Shown: one piece after another, positions 51,750 to 62,300 of the stretch | Layout: every line of letters starts with the position of its first letter | How positions within the stretch are numbered: position 1 is the stretch's first letter | NCBI GenBank assembly: GCA_044371425.1 | Contig: JBILTR010000013.1 | Coordinates: 75,333-139,332 of the forward strand | DNA length: 64,000 bases | Origin: JBEISR01 sp044371425 | GTDB lineage: Bacteria; Planctomycetota; Planctomycetia; Pirellulales; Pirellulaceae | Direction: 5' to 3' | Program-made: the position numbers and the translations under genes | The notes under the pieces: generated by a model | Seen by the model: only the letters and a program-made list of their open reading frames with translations | What the model was told of the DNA's origin: nothing | Databases searched by the model: none

Positions 51750-53810
51750 TTACGAACTGCTGGCGGGCGATGGAACGGGTTCCTGCTGATTCGATACCGC
51801 AGCGGGGGCAGCGTGCACCGCTGGCGGCAACCCATGAACGCTGGGCCCGATCAGCTCGGTGATCTCTTCCTCGCTCAATTCCTCTTTGGCCAAAAGCGCC
51901 TCCGTCAGCCGCTCCAGCTGCTCCCGCTTATCCGCCAGCAGCGCACTGGCTCGCTGTTCCGTCTCTCGGAGGATGGAACCCACTTCGGTGTCGATCAGTT
52001 CCTGTATCTTTTCGCTGAACTGACGTTGCTGGTGCATTTCTCGCCCCAGGAAGGGATCTTCATCCGACAGTTTGTAGGAAACCGGCCCCAGCTTGTCGCT
52101 CATTCCCCAATGGGCCACCATGCGACGAGCCATCGAGGTAGCGCGTTCCAGGTCATTCTCGGCTCCCGCCGTCAATTCGTCGTAGATCAACTTTTCAGCG
52201 GCGCGCCCAGCCATCAGCACCACCAATTGATCGCGAATCTCGTTTTCCGAGATGCTCATGCGATCCTCTGAGGGGACGATGTGGGTGCTACCGAGCGATC
52301 TGCCGCGCGGGATGATCGTCACTTTGTGGACTCGCTGCGATCCTTTCAGGAACCAGGCTCCTAGCGTATGCCCCGCCTCGTGGTAGGCGGTCTTCTTTTT
52401 CTCGGCCGGCTGCATGACCTCTTCGCGTTTGGCCCCCATCAGCACCTTGTCCCTCGCGTAATCGAAGTCTTCCATGAAGACGCGATCGCGGTTGTTTCTG
52501 GCTGCCCAGAGGGCCGCTTCATTGACGATGTTGCGGATATCCGCTCCGGTCAGACCGACCGTCCCCTCGGCCAGTCGGCGAATGTTGACATCGTGATCCA
52601 GTGGTACATCGCGTACGTGAACATTGAAGATTTCGATCCGCCCCTGCAGTGTCGGTCTCCCGACGGTGATATGGCGATCGAAGCGACCTGGGCGCAAGAG
52701 AGCCGGATCGAGCACATCGGGGCGGTTGGTGGCGGCCATGATGATGACCGAATCGTTGCGCGAGAAGCCATCCATTTCGCTGAGGATTTGGTTGAGCGTC
52801 TGTTCGCGTTCGTCGTGACCGCCCCCCAAGCCAGCGCCGCGCTGGCGGCCGACCGCATCGATTTCGTCGATGAAGATGATCGCTGGTCCATTTTCCTTCG
52901 CGGTCTGGAATAGGTCGCGGACTCGGCTAGCGCCCACACCGACGAACATCTGGATGAACTCGCTGCCGTTGACGGAATAAAACGCCACGTTCGCTTCACC
53001 AGCCACCGCGCGGGCAAGCAGCGTCTTGCCGGTCCCTGGGGGGCCGTTGAGCAGGACACCTTTGGGGACCCGTCCCCCGAGTCGCTGGAATTTCTCGGGG
53101 CTCTTCAGAAAATCGACGATCTCCTGCAAGTCGGCCTTCACCCCTTCCAGCCCTGCGACATCCTTGAACGTGATGATTTGGTCTGAGGGTTCGTAGCGTT
53201 TGGCCGTGCTACGAGAAAACCCGGAGAGAAATCCACCTCCGAGGAAGTTTTCCCGCGTTTTGCGAAACAGCAGCCATCCGAGCGCCAGGATCCCCAGCGG
53301 CAAGAGGAGGAACATCAGATAGGAGAAGGGAGATTCGAGGTCGGAAGGTACCGTGTCGTAGACGAACTCACTGCCTCCGGTCTGCCCCGACTTCTTCGCT
53401 TCCTCGCTGCGCAGCCGTAGCTCCTCCAGCTTGGCGAACAGTTCATCCCGCGCCTGCCCTGCAGGGGGTAGCTGGACGGAAAACCGCTTGCTGGTCCTCG
53501 GCACCCCGGTGCCCCGATCGGCCGCAGGGTTTCTCAGTTGGCCATCCAGTCCAAAACTGGGAGGTTGTGGCGGTGGTACTTTGAAAGTTCCGCTCGCGTG
53601 GCTCTCGCTCAGTTGAATGCTTTCGACGTTGTCGTTATCCAGTTGCTGCCTGAGGAAGCTATACGGAATCGTGCTCGATGACTCCCCTCCACGAAGCAGC
53701 ATCAGGGCCAGGAGCATGGCCAGCACCAGCGGCAGAAACTTCCAACCGGGCTTCCCTTTCCCGCTGGATTCATTGGGAGGTGAAGGGGTCTTCGGGCTGG
53801 GTTTGGTCAT
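51750..53810 (-). CDS. ftsH: ATP-dependent zinc metalloprotease FtsH
   Basis: The protein has about 686 residues from ATG 53810 (GGAAAG seven bases upstream); ATG 53840 is possible. A first helix (FLPLVLAMLLALMLL) and a second at about 165-185 (YLMFLLLPLGILALGWLLF) enclose an enlarged periplasmic part with Pro- and Glu-rich stretches. The AAA module has Walker A GPPGTGKT (about 256), Walker B FIDEID (about 312) and the second region of homology ATNRPDVLDPALLRPGRFDR. The protease has HEAGH at about 475. The C-terminus is a coiled coil with an Ala/Pro/Ser-rich tail. It degrades misfolded membrane proteins. It is coupled to rsgA. Confidence 0.96.
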   Translation of the reverse strand: MTKPSPKTPSPPNESSGKGKPGWKFLPLVLAMLLALMLLRGGESSSTIPYSFLRQQLDNDNVESIQLSESHASGTFKVPPPQPPSFGLDGQLRNPAADRGTGVPRTSKRFSVQLPPAGQARDELFAKLEELRLRSEEAKKSGQTGGSEFVYDTVPSDLESPFSYLMFLLLPLGILALGWLLFRKTRENFLGGGFLSGFSRSTAKRYEPSDQIITFKDVAGLEGVKADLQEIVDFLKSPEKFQRLGGRVPKGVLLNGPPGTGKTLLARAVAGEANVAFYSVNGSEFIQMFVGVGASRVRDLFQTAKENGPAIIFIDEIDAVGRQRGAGLGGGHDEREQTLNQILSEMDGFSRNDSVIIMAATNRPDVLDPALLRPGRFDRHITVGRPTLQGRIEIFNVHVRDVPLDHDVNIRRLAEGTVGLTGADIRNIVNEAALWAARNNRDRVFMEDFDYARDKVLMGAKREEVMQPAEKKKTAYHEAGHTLGAWFLKGSQRVHKVTIIPRGRSLGSTHIVPSEDRMSISENEIRDQLVVLMAGRAAEKLIYDELTAGAENDLERATSMARRMVAHWGMSDKLGPVSYKLSDEDPFLGREMHQQRQFSEKIQELIDTEVGSILRETEQRASALLADKREQLERLTEALLAKEELSEEEITELIGPSVHGLPPAVHAAPAAVSNQQEPVPSPASSS

Positions 53811-53840
53811 GCGATTGCTTTCCAAAGCGTCGCGCACCAT

Positions 53841-54217
53841 CTGCCTAGGGTGGGCTCGATGGATAAGCGACTTGGATAAAGGCCTTTTCCTGGGGTGAGC
53901 GTGGCATGAGCCGCAGGGATGGCGTCAAGTCACCAAGCTTCCTGATATTGTATCAATCAAGGCGAAACTGGCGAGTCGCTGGTGGTGCAACCAAGGCCCC
54001 GAGCCACGTTTTCCGGTCGATCCGACAATCCTGTGGGTTTCATGGCCCCCCACGGCGACACCAACTTGCCAAGCTCAACTTGAGGCACCATCCAGGATGT
54101 GGCGCAGCCGTCCGGTGGCGTTCGATGACCGATGGGAATCGTCGCAGTGAAGCGATCACTGCCCACAGAAATTCCGCTAGACCCGTTTTCCGGCTGGTTT
54201 CGCCCCTTGGGAAGAAC
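53841..54217. other. Intergenic region with a short hairpin
   Basis: No gene is seen in 377 bases. A perfect 7-bp inverted repeat GCAGTGA-AGCGA-TCACTGC is at 54144-54162, close in style to the one at 46025. The preceding GTCCGGTGGC...TTCGATGACCGA wording (about 54107-54132) has a relative near 48147-48174. Confidence 0.5.
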
Positions 54218-56131
54218 TCAGCCTCCAGGGATGCCGGCCACGGCGCGCACGAAGGTCTCGGGGGGCACCTGAAGGCACCGGACGAAGACCTGGGGGAAGG
54301 AGCCTCCGTCTCGAAGTTCCTTCAGGAGTCGGTCGAGCGATTTGCGTTGGCTTTTCTGGATGACGGTTTGCACCAGTCCGAAAGCAACCAGCGCTGTCTC
54401 CTCCTCGCTCATCTTCCCCTCGAGGAAGGGTTTAGGATCTTTCATCCGGGAGACGATGGCAGGAATCTGACGTTCCCACTGTTTGACTCTTGGATCGGAT
54501 TTGGCCATGGCCATCGCAACGGTCGACCTTCCGATCCCTTCGGCGAACCAGTTGGGGACTGCGTCGTAGGAGGCCACATGGAGGCTGGCCAGCAGTTGCA
54601 CCAGCAACGCATCGAGTGCCTCTGGGGGGCCCGATACGGGGACATGGAGAGCCGCATAGGCATCCAGGGTTGAGCGTCGCCAGTGCCCCGTCCACTCCGC
54701 TGGCAGCGATCGCTTTTCGACCATCTTGCCAAACTCGCCATAGTCGTATCGCTGACCATAGGCGTAAAGCACCACGCCGCCGCGCACCAGAGGAACACCG
54801 TCGGGGATCTTCCACTGCTTGGCGACCAGATCGCTGGCGCGCTGAGCCGCTTGCCTCAGCTTGGTCAGCTGGGATTCCGGGAGATCCGAAAGAATCAAGA
54901 ACGACTCATCGGCCAGCTCCACCGGCTTGGCATCGGAGAGAACCAGCGACCATCTCCCCCTGGCTCGCTCCCACCGCTTCTCCCGCAACTCTTCCTCGCT
55001 GACGCTGGCTGCCCAGGTGCGGGAGGCGACTTGTTCCAGCGAATCGTCGGGACTGCCGCCATCGAACGTGGCTCCCTCGTCGATCCAGGTGACAATCTTT
55101 CCGATGATTTCATCGCTCAGTGGCGGACGCCCACCGGCTGGCATGCGTTGGCCACCTCCCATGCCTCGCAGCTTTTGCACCAAGATGCTCCCATCGCCAT
55201 CCCCTGGCTTGAGGATCGATCCGCTATCGCCGCCATTGAGCAGTTGTCGGAAGGTGTCCATCCGCAATCCGCCGCGCACCTGCATCGCATCGATATGGCA
55301 GCCGCGGCACTGTTCGACCAGCACTGGTGCGATTTCTTTGCCGAAGGAGACGGTTTCCTTGCCGGTGGGAAGAGCAATCATGGCGTCGTTGTTGGCGGCT
55401 GGTGGATTGGCGGGTGCCAGAGGAGCGTCGGCCAGGGGGCCGTCGAACAGCGCCCCTTGGGCGATCCAGTTCTTGAGTTTCTCAAGATTCTCTGCCGAGA
55501 CTTTGCCGCCTCCTCGCGGCATATCGCCACTTTCGATCACTTCCACCAAACGGCTGGACCTGGGGTCCCCTGGAAAGACCACCACGCCGGCCGAAGAGCC
55601 CTTCATCAGTTCGTTGAAGGTCGCCATTCGGAAATCGCCTCGGTTGTTTCGGATGTGGCAGTTGCCGCACTGCTGATTCATCCAGGGGAGAATTTCTTTA
55701 GTGAAACTGATGCCGCCTGCCGGTTGCATCGCCTCTTTGTCTCCCTTGGGATCCGCCAGGTCGCCAGCTTTTGCGTTTCGGATCGCATCCCACTCCGGCA
55801 ACTTCTCCAGCACCGCTCCCTGCAGCGCCAGTAGTTCCCTAGCGCGACGCAACCGCTGATAGGTTGGCTCCAACACCTTCGCGATTTTGCTATCGACCGC
55901 AGGAGCCAGTTGCTGGATTTCCTGGGACGCCTGCTCTACCTTCCCCATCGCTGTTTCGTAGTCTTCCTTCTTGTATGCCTCGGCCGCCTGGTCGACCAGC
56001 GCGCTGATGGCGTCCGCCTGCTGACGCTGATCGGCAAGAGAGGGGGGCTGGGCGGTCAGCCTTTGGGCCGAACCCAAAGCGACCAGCAATCCGACGGTCA
56101 GGGAGATCCATCGTGGGGTGCAGCGAATCAT
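54218..56131 (-). CDS. Exported protein with two planctomycete cytochrome c modules and peptidase-like C-terminus
   Basis: The protein has 637 residues from ATG 56131 with a signal peptide (WISLTVGLLVALGSAQRLTAQ). A helical region of about 100 residues follows. Two PSCyt1-like cytochrome c modules come next: heme motif CGNCH (about residue 154) with GDFRMATFNELMKGSSAGVVVFPGDP, and CRGCH (about 272) with GGLRMDTFRQLLNGGDSGSILKPGDG; each has a distal MPRGGG or MPAGG methionine. The C-terminal 240 residues include ALDALLVQLLASLHVASYDAVPNWFAEGIGRSTVA, resembling the DUF1570-type zinc-peptidase surroundings but without the HExxH metal motif. Its job may be electron transfer or structural. It is upstream-neighboured by the kinase gene, on the same strand. 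Confidence 0.83.
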   Translation of the reverse strand: MIRCTPRWISLTVGLLVALGSAQRLTAQPPSLADQRQQADAISALVDQAAEAYKKEDYETAMGKVEQASQEIQQLAPAVDSKIAKVLEPTYQRLRRARELLALQGAVLEKLPEWDAIRNAKAGDLADPKGDKEAMQPAGGISFTKEILPWMNQQCGNCHIRNNRGDFRMATFNELMKGSSAGVVVFPGDPRSSRLVEVIESGDMPRGGGKVSAENLEKLKNWIAQGALFDGPLADAPLAPANPPAANNDAMIALPTGKETVSFGKEIAPVLVEQCRGCHIDAMQVRGGLRMDTFRQLLNGGDSGSILKPGDGDGSILVQKLRGMGGGQRMPAGGRPPLSDEIIGKIVTWIDEGATFDGGSPDDSLEQVASRTWAASVSEEELREKRWERARGRWSLVLSDAKPVELADESFLILSDLPESQLTKLRQAAQRASDLVAKQWKIPDGVPLVRGGVVLYAYGQRYDYGEFGKMVEKRSLPAEWTGHWRRSTLDAYAALHVPVSGPPEALDALLVQLLASLHVASYDAVPNWFAEGIGRSTVAMAMAKSDPRVKQWERQIPAIVSRMKDPKPFLEGKMSEEETALVAFGLVQTVIQKSQRKSLDRLLKELRDGGSFPQVFVRCLQVPPETFVRAVAGIPGG

Positions 56132-56320
56132 CAGAAGGGGTTTCCCGGGTGTAGAACCACAACGATCCAGGTCATCGTCGATCTCGACCGATTCATGATA
56201 GGCCAAGCGATGGTCAGGGGCGAGATCGGCCCTTTGGGAATTGGACCTCTAGGAATCGGCCCTGTGGGAGGCTTGTTGGATAGCCGGCGGACAGCGGGGA
56301 TCGAGCGATCGCACCTGGGG

Positions 56321-57979
56321 TCAGCACCAGTCGGATAGTCGATCGGTGGAAGCTTCCAAGCCGTTGTGGCAAAACACGGGTGCACCGATCGACTGCGGCG
56401 AGGAAGTTGATTGGGAAACGGCCGAGTAGCGACCGATGACAATCCCGAGGGCGACTGCCAAAACAAAGAGAAAGGCGAGCAAAAGAATCAGCCACAGGGA
56501 AGTCGATTTGCCAGGCGTTGCCGGTTGTGGGGATGGACTGGGAGTCTGTGATTTTGGCGCGACGGGCGATTTCGCGGAGGCCGCCCCTTTGGTGGCATTG
56601 GAGCCGGTGGATGGTTTGGATGCAGAAGAGGAGGCAGAGGAGCCTTTGCTCAGAGCGTTGGAGCCAGAGAGGGAACGGCGAACCAGATCGTTTTCTAGAT
56701 CCAGAGCGCTGCTGAGCGACGCGCTGGCTTCGCGCTGCGCGACCGATCGCAGGATGGCGCTGTCGGATCGGGCCAGATGGTATGGATCATCGCTGGTGGA
56801 CGATTTTCCGCTGGCGGTGTCCTGCGATTTGGCGCTGACGGTCTCGCTTGCGTCCCCAGGCTTGGGCAGTTCCTGATGAAGCTGCAGAGAGGAGCTGGAT
56901 CCGCCGGCTCCTCCAGTTCCCACTTTCACCTTGAGGCTCTCTCGATACTTGACGCGCCATGCCTCCAGCACTTCGGCGACGGTCTTGCAATCGGGATAGC
57001 GGTATTTCGGATCCTTCTGGAGCATCTTCACGCAGATCCCGTCCAGTTCACCTGGGCAATCCGGGCGGGACTTGCGAATGTCGTCCGGCATCACCTTCTG
57101 GTGTTTGGCGATCCGCTGCGCGATGGTGCCATCGGGGAATGGAGGGTGGCCGGTCAGGAGGAAGTAGAGGCTACCGCCAAGTCCATAAATGTCGGCTCGC
57201 ACATCGACTAGGTGGCTGTTGAGCGCCTGTTCGGGTGCTAGGTAATCTGCGGTGCCCAGCACTTTGTCGTTGAACTCTGCGGTCAGTCCTGCATCGAGAT
57301 CCTCGGTGAAGAGCGCCAGGCCCAGGTCGAGCACCTTCACGACGCCTTGAGGGTTAACAAGCAGGTTGGCCGGTTTGACGTCGCGGTGGATCAGCCCCAG
57401 TTCATGAGCGTGTTGCAGTCCGCGTGCTGCCTGCGCGATGTAGTCGGCGGCTTGGTCGAAAGGAAGTGGGCCTTGCTTCTTGACCAGCACCTGAAGATCC
57501 GACCCCTCGACATACTCAAGCACGATGTAGTGAGTGTTGCCTTCGTTGCTGATGTCGTAGGCCTTGACGACATTGGGGTGGGAGAGCGATGCGATCGCCT
57601 TGGCTTCCCGCTGAAACCTCGCCAGATGAGAGGAGTTCCCCAGCTTGGCTTTGGGGAGCACCTTGATGGCTCGCTTGTGCTTGAGCACTTGGTGTTCGGC
57701 CAAGTAGACGGTGCTCATCCCGCCCGTCCCGATGTGCCCTAGCAGTTTGTGGTTGCCGAGGAAAAATCCCTTGTACTTACCCGAGAGCAGTTTTTCGCAT
57801 TGCCACCGCGTCAGCAGTTCCGACTTCTGGAACGCCAGCGCCAATTCCACCGGGTCTTCGGGAAGGCCGCCCGAATGCGTCTCGCGAAGCCGCACCTCCA
57901 GCGCATCCGTTTGATCCGCCTCCACCAGTTGGCTTTTGCGGATATTCTCTAGGAGCTGGTCGGATGTGATTTTCGACAT
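56321..57979 (-). CDS. Membrane-anchored serine/threonine protein kinase
   Basis: The protein has 552 residues from ATG 57979 (MSKITSDQLLENIRKS). A planctomycete-type N-terminal helical region (1-75, ending WQCEKLLSGKYKGFFLG) precedes the Hanks-type kinase domain: the glycine loop GHIGTGGMSTVYLA, AIKVLPK with the ATP lysine, HRDVKPANLLV at about residue 198, the metal aspartate in LDLGLALF (DLG in place of DFG), GTADYLAPEQ and DIYGLGGSLYFLLTG. A Ser/Ala/Lys-rich linker leads to one membrane helix (SLWLILLLAFLFVLAVALGIVIG) near residue 500 and a short outer tail. It is divergent from thiO, with 217 bases between. Confidence 0.93.
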   Translation of the reverse strand: MSKITSDQLLENIRKSQLVEADQTDALEVRLRETHSGGLPEDPVELALAFQKSELLTRWQCEKLLSGKYKGFFLGNHKLLGHIGTGGMSTVYLAEHQVLKHKRAIKVLPKAKLGNSSHLARFQREAKAIASLSHPNVVKAYDISNEGNTHYIVLEYVEGSDLQVLVKKQGPLPFDQAADYIAQAARGLQHAHELGLIHRDVKPANLLVNPQGVVKVLDLGLALFTEDLDAGLTAEFNDKVLGTADYLAPEQALNSHLVDVRADIYGLGGSLYFLLTGHPPFPDGTIAQRIAKHQKVMPDDIRKSRPDCPGELDGICVKMLQKDPKYRYPDCKTVAEVLEAWRVKYRESLKVKVGTGGAGGSSSSLQLHQELPKPGDASETVSAKSQDTASGKSSTSDDPYHLARSDSAILRSVAQREASASLSSALDLENDLVRRSLSGSNALSKGSSASSSASKPSTGSNATKGAASAKSPVAPKSQTPSPSPQPATPGKSTSLWLILLLAFLFVLAVALGIVIGRYSAVSQSTSSPQSIGAPVFCHNGLEASTDRLSDWC

Positions 57980-58196
57980 TGCCTTCGAAGCTTCCAAGGC
58001 GCGTGGTTGCCTTGCAGGAATCGCGCGAAAAGAACAGGCTCAGGACAGTGCGCCGTGGAGCGACAATCGTAGGATCCGATCCAGGATCAAGCTCCACCCT
58101 CCAAGGGATATCACCAACCCTCTATGATAGTACGAAAACCGGGGCGGATGTCAAAAAGAACCCCCTTTTACCCCTGTTTGCGTTTCTCGGCGCCGC

Positions 58197-59309
58197 ATGG
58201 ATGGACCGATGCATGATCTGATCGTGGTGGGAGGAGGGGTGATCGGCCTGTCGATTGCTTGGGAAGCGGCAGGAAGGGGCTTGCGCGTCGCGGTTTTGGA
58301 GGCAGGTAGAACGGGCCGAGCCTCGTCCTGGGCGGGAGCTGGGATGCTGCCCACTCCCCAGCGGATTGGAGTGGAGGAACCGCTGGAGCGGCTACGTCTC
58401 CGGTCCCATCTGCTGCATGCTTCCTGGGCCGAAAGGCTGCGGGAAGCGACTGGCATCGACACCCAGTACCGACGGTGCGGGGCGGTAGCGATTGGGAGGA
58501 CTGTAGGGGAGTTTGCGACTCTGGCGGCCAATGAGGATTGGTGGAATCGGCATGGGATGGAGTACCAGCGTCTGGGGCCGGAGGAGCTGCAAGGCAGATT
58601 GCCTGGCCTGCGACCGGAACCCGCTATCCGAGGCGGCTGGTTTTTTCCCGATGACTGCCAGCTTCGCAATCCCTGTCACCTGAAAGCGTTGCGAGCGGCG
58701 TGCCTTCGGAGCGGTGTGGTGATCGAAGAGGACTCGCCGGCTCGCTCCTGGACGCGCCGTCAGGACCGTCTGATCGCCGTTCAGACCTCCAGCGGGAACC
58801 ATGAGGCCGCCACTTTCTGCATTGCCGCAGGGGCTTGGTCGCGCGATGTCGGGCTACCGGAAACCAGGCCCCTTGGGGTCCTGCCCATTCGTGGCCAGAT
58901 GATTCTCTACCGGTTTCCTGCCGCCCCCTTTAGCTCGATCGTCCATGAAGGCCATCTGTACTTGGTCCCCAGAGCCGATGGCCGTCTGCTGGCAGGTTCC
59001 TGCGAGGAAGAGGCTGGGTTTGATGCGAGCACAACGCCCGAACGGATCGAGCAATTGCATCGCTGGGCCCAGTCGCTGCTGGGGCCCCTTCCGGCGGATA
59101 CGATAGAAAAGTCCTGGGCGGGGCTGCGACCCGGAACGCTCGACGGATTCCCCTACCTGGGCCAGCACCCGCTGATCCCAAATCTCTTTGTCGCCACAGG
59201 ACATTTTCGGCATGGGCTGCACCTTTCTACCGGGACCGCGGAGTTGATGGTGCAGCTGATTTGCGGGGAAAAAGTAGAGATCGATCTGAGTCCATTTCGT
59301 ATACGATGA
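58197..59309 (+). CDS. thiO: Glycine oxidase ThiO-like FAD-dependent oxidoreductase
   Basis: The 370-residue protein is a DAO-family flavoenzyme. The FAD-binding Rossmann motif DLIVVGGGVIGLSIAWEAAGRG is at residues 7-28, and the ThiO-specific ASSWAGAGMLPTPQR follows at about 43. The C-terminal part holds the substrate and FAD block SWAGLRPGTLDGFPYLGQHP...VATGHFRHGLHLSTGTAELM. In thiamine synthesis ThiO oxidises glycine to the imine used for the thiazole ring. No other thiamine gene is in the window, so the name rests on sequence resemblance only; another amino acid oxidase is possible. Its stop codon overlaps an in-frame ATG (59306) of the next gene. Confidence 0.83.
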   Translation: MDGPMHDLIVVGGGVIGLSIAWEAAGRGLRVAVLEAGRTGRASSWAGAGMLPTPQRIGVEEPLERLRLRSHLLHASWAERLREATGIDTQYRRCGAVAIGRTVGEFATLAANEDWWNRHGMEYQRLGPEELQGRLPGLRPEPAIRGGWFFPDDCQLRNPCHLKALRAACLRSGVVIEEDSPARSWTRRQDRLIAVQTSSGNHEAATFCIAAGAWSRDVGLPETRPLGVLPIRGQMILYRFPAAPFSSIVHEGHLYLVPRADGRLLAGSCEEEAGFDASTTPERIEQLHRWAQSLLGPLPADTIEKSWAGLRPGTLDGFPYLGQHPLIPNLFVATGHFRHGLHLSTGTAELMVQLICGEKVEIDLSPFRIR

Positions 59310-59356
59310 TTCCTCAGCAGCAGACAGTCTGGCAGCTCACGCAGGAGAGGAATGGA

Positions 59357-62300
59357 ATGATGCGCGGAACAAAAACGATGCGGGGCATTCTGCCGGCAAG
59401 GTCGTCGACCCGGCGGCCATTCCAGCTGGTGTTGGAATTGGCGAGCCTCTGGGGCTGCTTGGGCTTTTCGATGACTTCCCTGTCGCCACTGCACGCCGCC
59501 GACTGGATCGTCGGTGCTGCCCGGCAGGAGATCACTCCCGAGCAACCGATCCGTTTGAGCGGCTATGCATCGCGCGGGGTGCCGCACGAGGGGGTCGACG
59601 ACGGTCTGGAAGTCCGCGCGATCGTCTTTCGGCAGCTTCTTGCTGACTCTGAGTCCAAAGAGTCGGAGGCAACCTGGCAGGTTTTGGTGTCGGTCGATAG
59701 CATCGGTGTCCCTGCCTCATTGACCCAACGAATCGTTGCCCGAATCGAAGCCAGCCATGGAATCGGAAGGCATCAGATTGCCATCGCCAGCACCCATACT
59801 CACTATGCTCCCCATTTGGTCGATGCGATCCCCAATCTATTCACCGTCCCGATGAACGATCAGGAGAATCTGCAGGTAGCCGCCTACACCCAACTGGTGG
59901 AAGACCGGACCGTGGCAGCGATCGCCGAAGCGATTTCGAAGGCAGTTCCTGCCAAACTGGAGATCGGACAGACCCAGACAGACTTCGCCAAGAACCGTCG
60001 GCCTCCACTGGCTCCCTTGCCCGGAACCAACGATCCGGTCGCCGGTCCGGTGGACCACCGCGTTTTTCTGCTCAAGGCGACCTCGATCGATGGCCAACCC
60101 CTGGCGGTGGTCTATCAGTATGCCTGCCATGCCACCACCATCCCTGCCGATCGCAATCGGGTCAGTGGGGACTGGCCAGGCTGGAGCGCTCGGAAACTTC
60201 AAGACGCCATCCCCGGATGCGTGGCGCTGCCAGTGATCGGTTGCGGCGCCGATGCCAACCCAACGCCGCGAGGATCCCTAGAGATCTCCCGGGAGTATGG
60301 AGAGCGTCTGGCGGACGTGGTCCGCTCTGCCATCGTCCAGCCGATGGAAGAACTTGCCAACCCAAGCACTCCCTCGTTCGATCTGGTGGCTTTGGCCTAC
60401 GATCGGCCCGATCCCAAGTCGCTGGAGCCGATGCTGGAGAGCGATCAGCCACAGCAGCGTTTTTTCGCGCGATCGATGCTGGATACCTACCAGCGAATGG
60501 GACGGCTACCGGAGACCTATCCGGCACCGGTCCATGTCTGGAAGTTTGGAGATCAACTGGCGTGGGTTTTCCTGGGTGGTGAGGTGGTGATCGATTACCA
60601 GATGCGTCTTCAGGAAGAACTGGGGCGGTTTGGCAAGGTCTGGGTCGCCAGCTATTGCGATGATGTCTTCGCTTACGTCGCCTCCGAGCGAGTGCGAAGG
60701 GAAGGCGGTTACGAAGCGACTGGATCGATGCTGTATTACAACCGCCCTGGACCCTGGGAATCGGGCACGGAAGATTATCTGGTGCGGCGCATCGCCCAGC
60801 AGGTGGAGCAGCGGAGAGATCCCAACCTGCCGCTGGAACCGGAATCCGCCCTGAAAGGCTTGGTCCTAGCGGATGGATTTGAAGCGACTATGGTGGCAAG
60901 CGAACCGCTGATCGAGGATCCAGTCCACGTTGCCTTCGACGCGCGAGGCCGCGCTTGGGTAGTGGAGATGCGCGACTATCCGACAGGGCCGGAGGGAAGT
61001 GGACGAATCCAGATCCTGGAAGATCGCGACGGCGATGGACGGATGGATCATGCGACTTTGTTCTTGGATAACCTCTCCTATCCGACAGGGGTCTTTCCGT
61101 GGAAGGATGGAGCGGTGGTGGCGTGCGCGCCGGAGGTATTCCTGGCTCGCGATTCCGATGGCGATGGAAAAGCCGATCAGAGGCAGACGCTGATCGAAGG
61201 CTTTCATCTAGCCAACCCCCAGCACCGAGTGCACGGCTTTACCTACGGGCTGGACCATCGACTTTATTTTGGAACTGGGGACGAGACGCGGACGATCCAG
61301 CTGCCCATGGTCGATCAAAAGAAGATGCTTTTTGGTGGCGACCTGGCGCTGGAAGTCGATTCGGGTGTGGCGACGGTCGAGCCGGGGGCGACGCAGTTCA
61401 TTCGAGGACGCGACGATTTTGGCCAGTGGTTCGGCAACGACAATAGCCATCCGATTTTTCATTACGTCATCGATCCCAAGGAGCTACCACCCGGGGCCAC
61501 GCGCGGTGGAAGCCTGCAGCACTTTCCCCACCAGCCTTCCCTGGCCCCGCCGGTATTCCCATTGCAGCGCAATGAAAATCGCTTCAATGACCTTTTTGCC
61601 GCCAATCGATACACCTCCGCTTGTAGCACCATCATCTGCCGCACCCCCGAAATGGGCGCTGCAATGGTGGGCGCGGGATTGACGTGCGAGCCGGTACATC
61701 AGATGGTGACTAGGTATCACTTGGTGGAGTCGGGGCCGACGTTCCGAGCCGTCCGGTTTGCGGAAGACCAGCAATCGGAGTGGCTGCGAAGCGATGACCC
61801 TTGGTTTCGGCCTGTGCGGGTCGAGAATGCAACGGACGGCACGATCTGGGTGGTCGATATGTATCGCCGCTACATCGAGCATCCGGAGTGGATACCGGAA
61901 GACTGGCAGCAAAGGATCGACCTTCGGGCCGGCTCCGGACGCGGTAGGATCTATCGGATTTCGCAGACCGGACGTCCCCCGCAAAGGCTGGAAGATCTGC
62001 AGGGCAAAGGACCTTCCGCCTGGGCCGCGGCACTGGCCTCTCCCGTCGGGGCCCGCCGCGATCTGGCGCAGCAACTGATCCTTTGGAATCAACAGGTCGA
62101 TCTCGCCTCCGCCATCTCCCAGTTGGCTCGCAGCGACTCCAATCCCGCAATCCGACTGCAAGCTCACGCGACCCTTCGAGGCCTTGATCGATGGACGCCG
62201 GAGGATCGGAAGGCCGCCCTTAGCGATCCCGATCCACGCGTCGTGGCGGCAGTTGTGCCGTGGCTGCCCCCGGAGGCACCTGAGGTAACTGGATGGAAGG

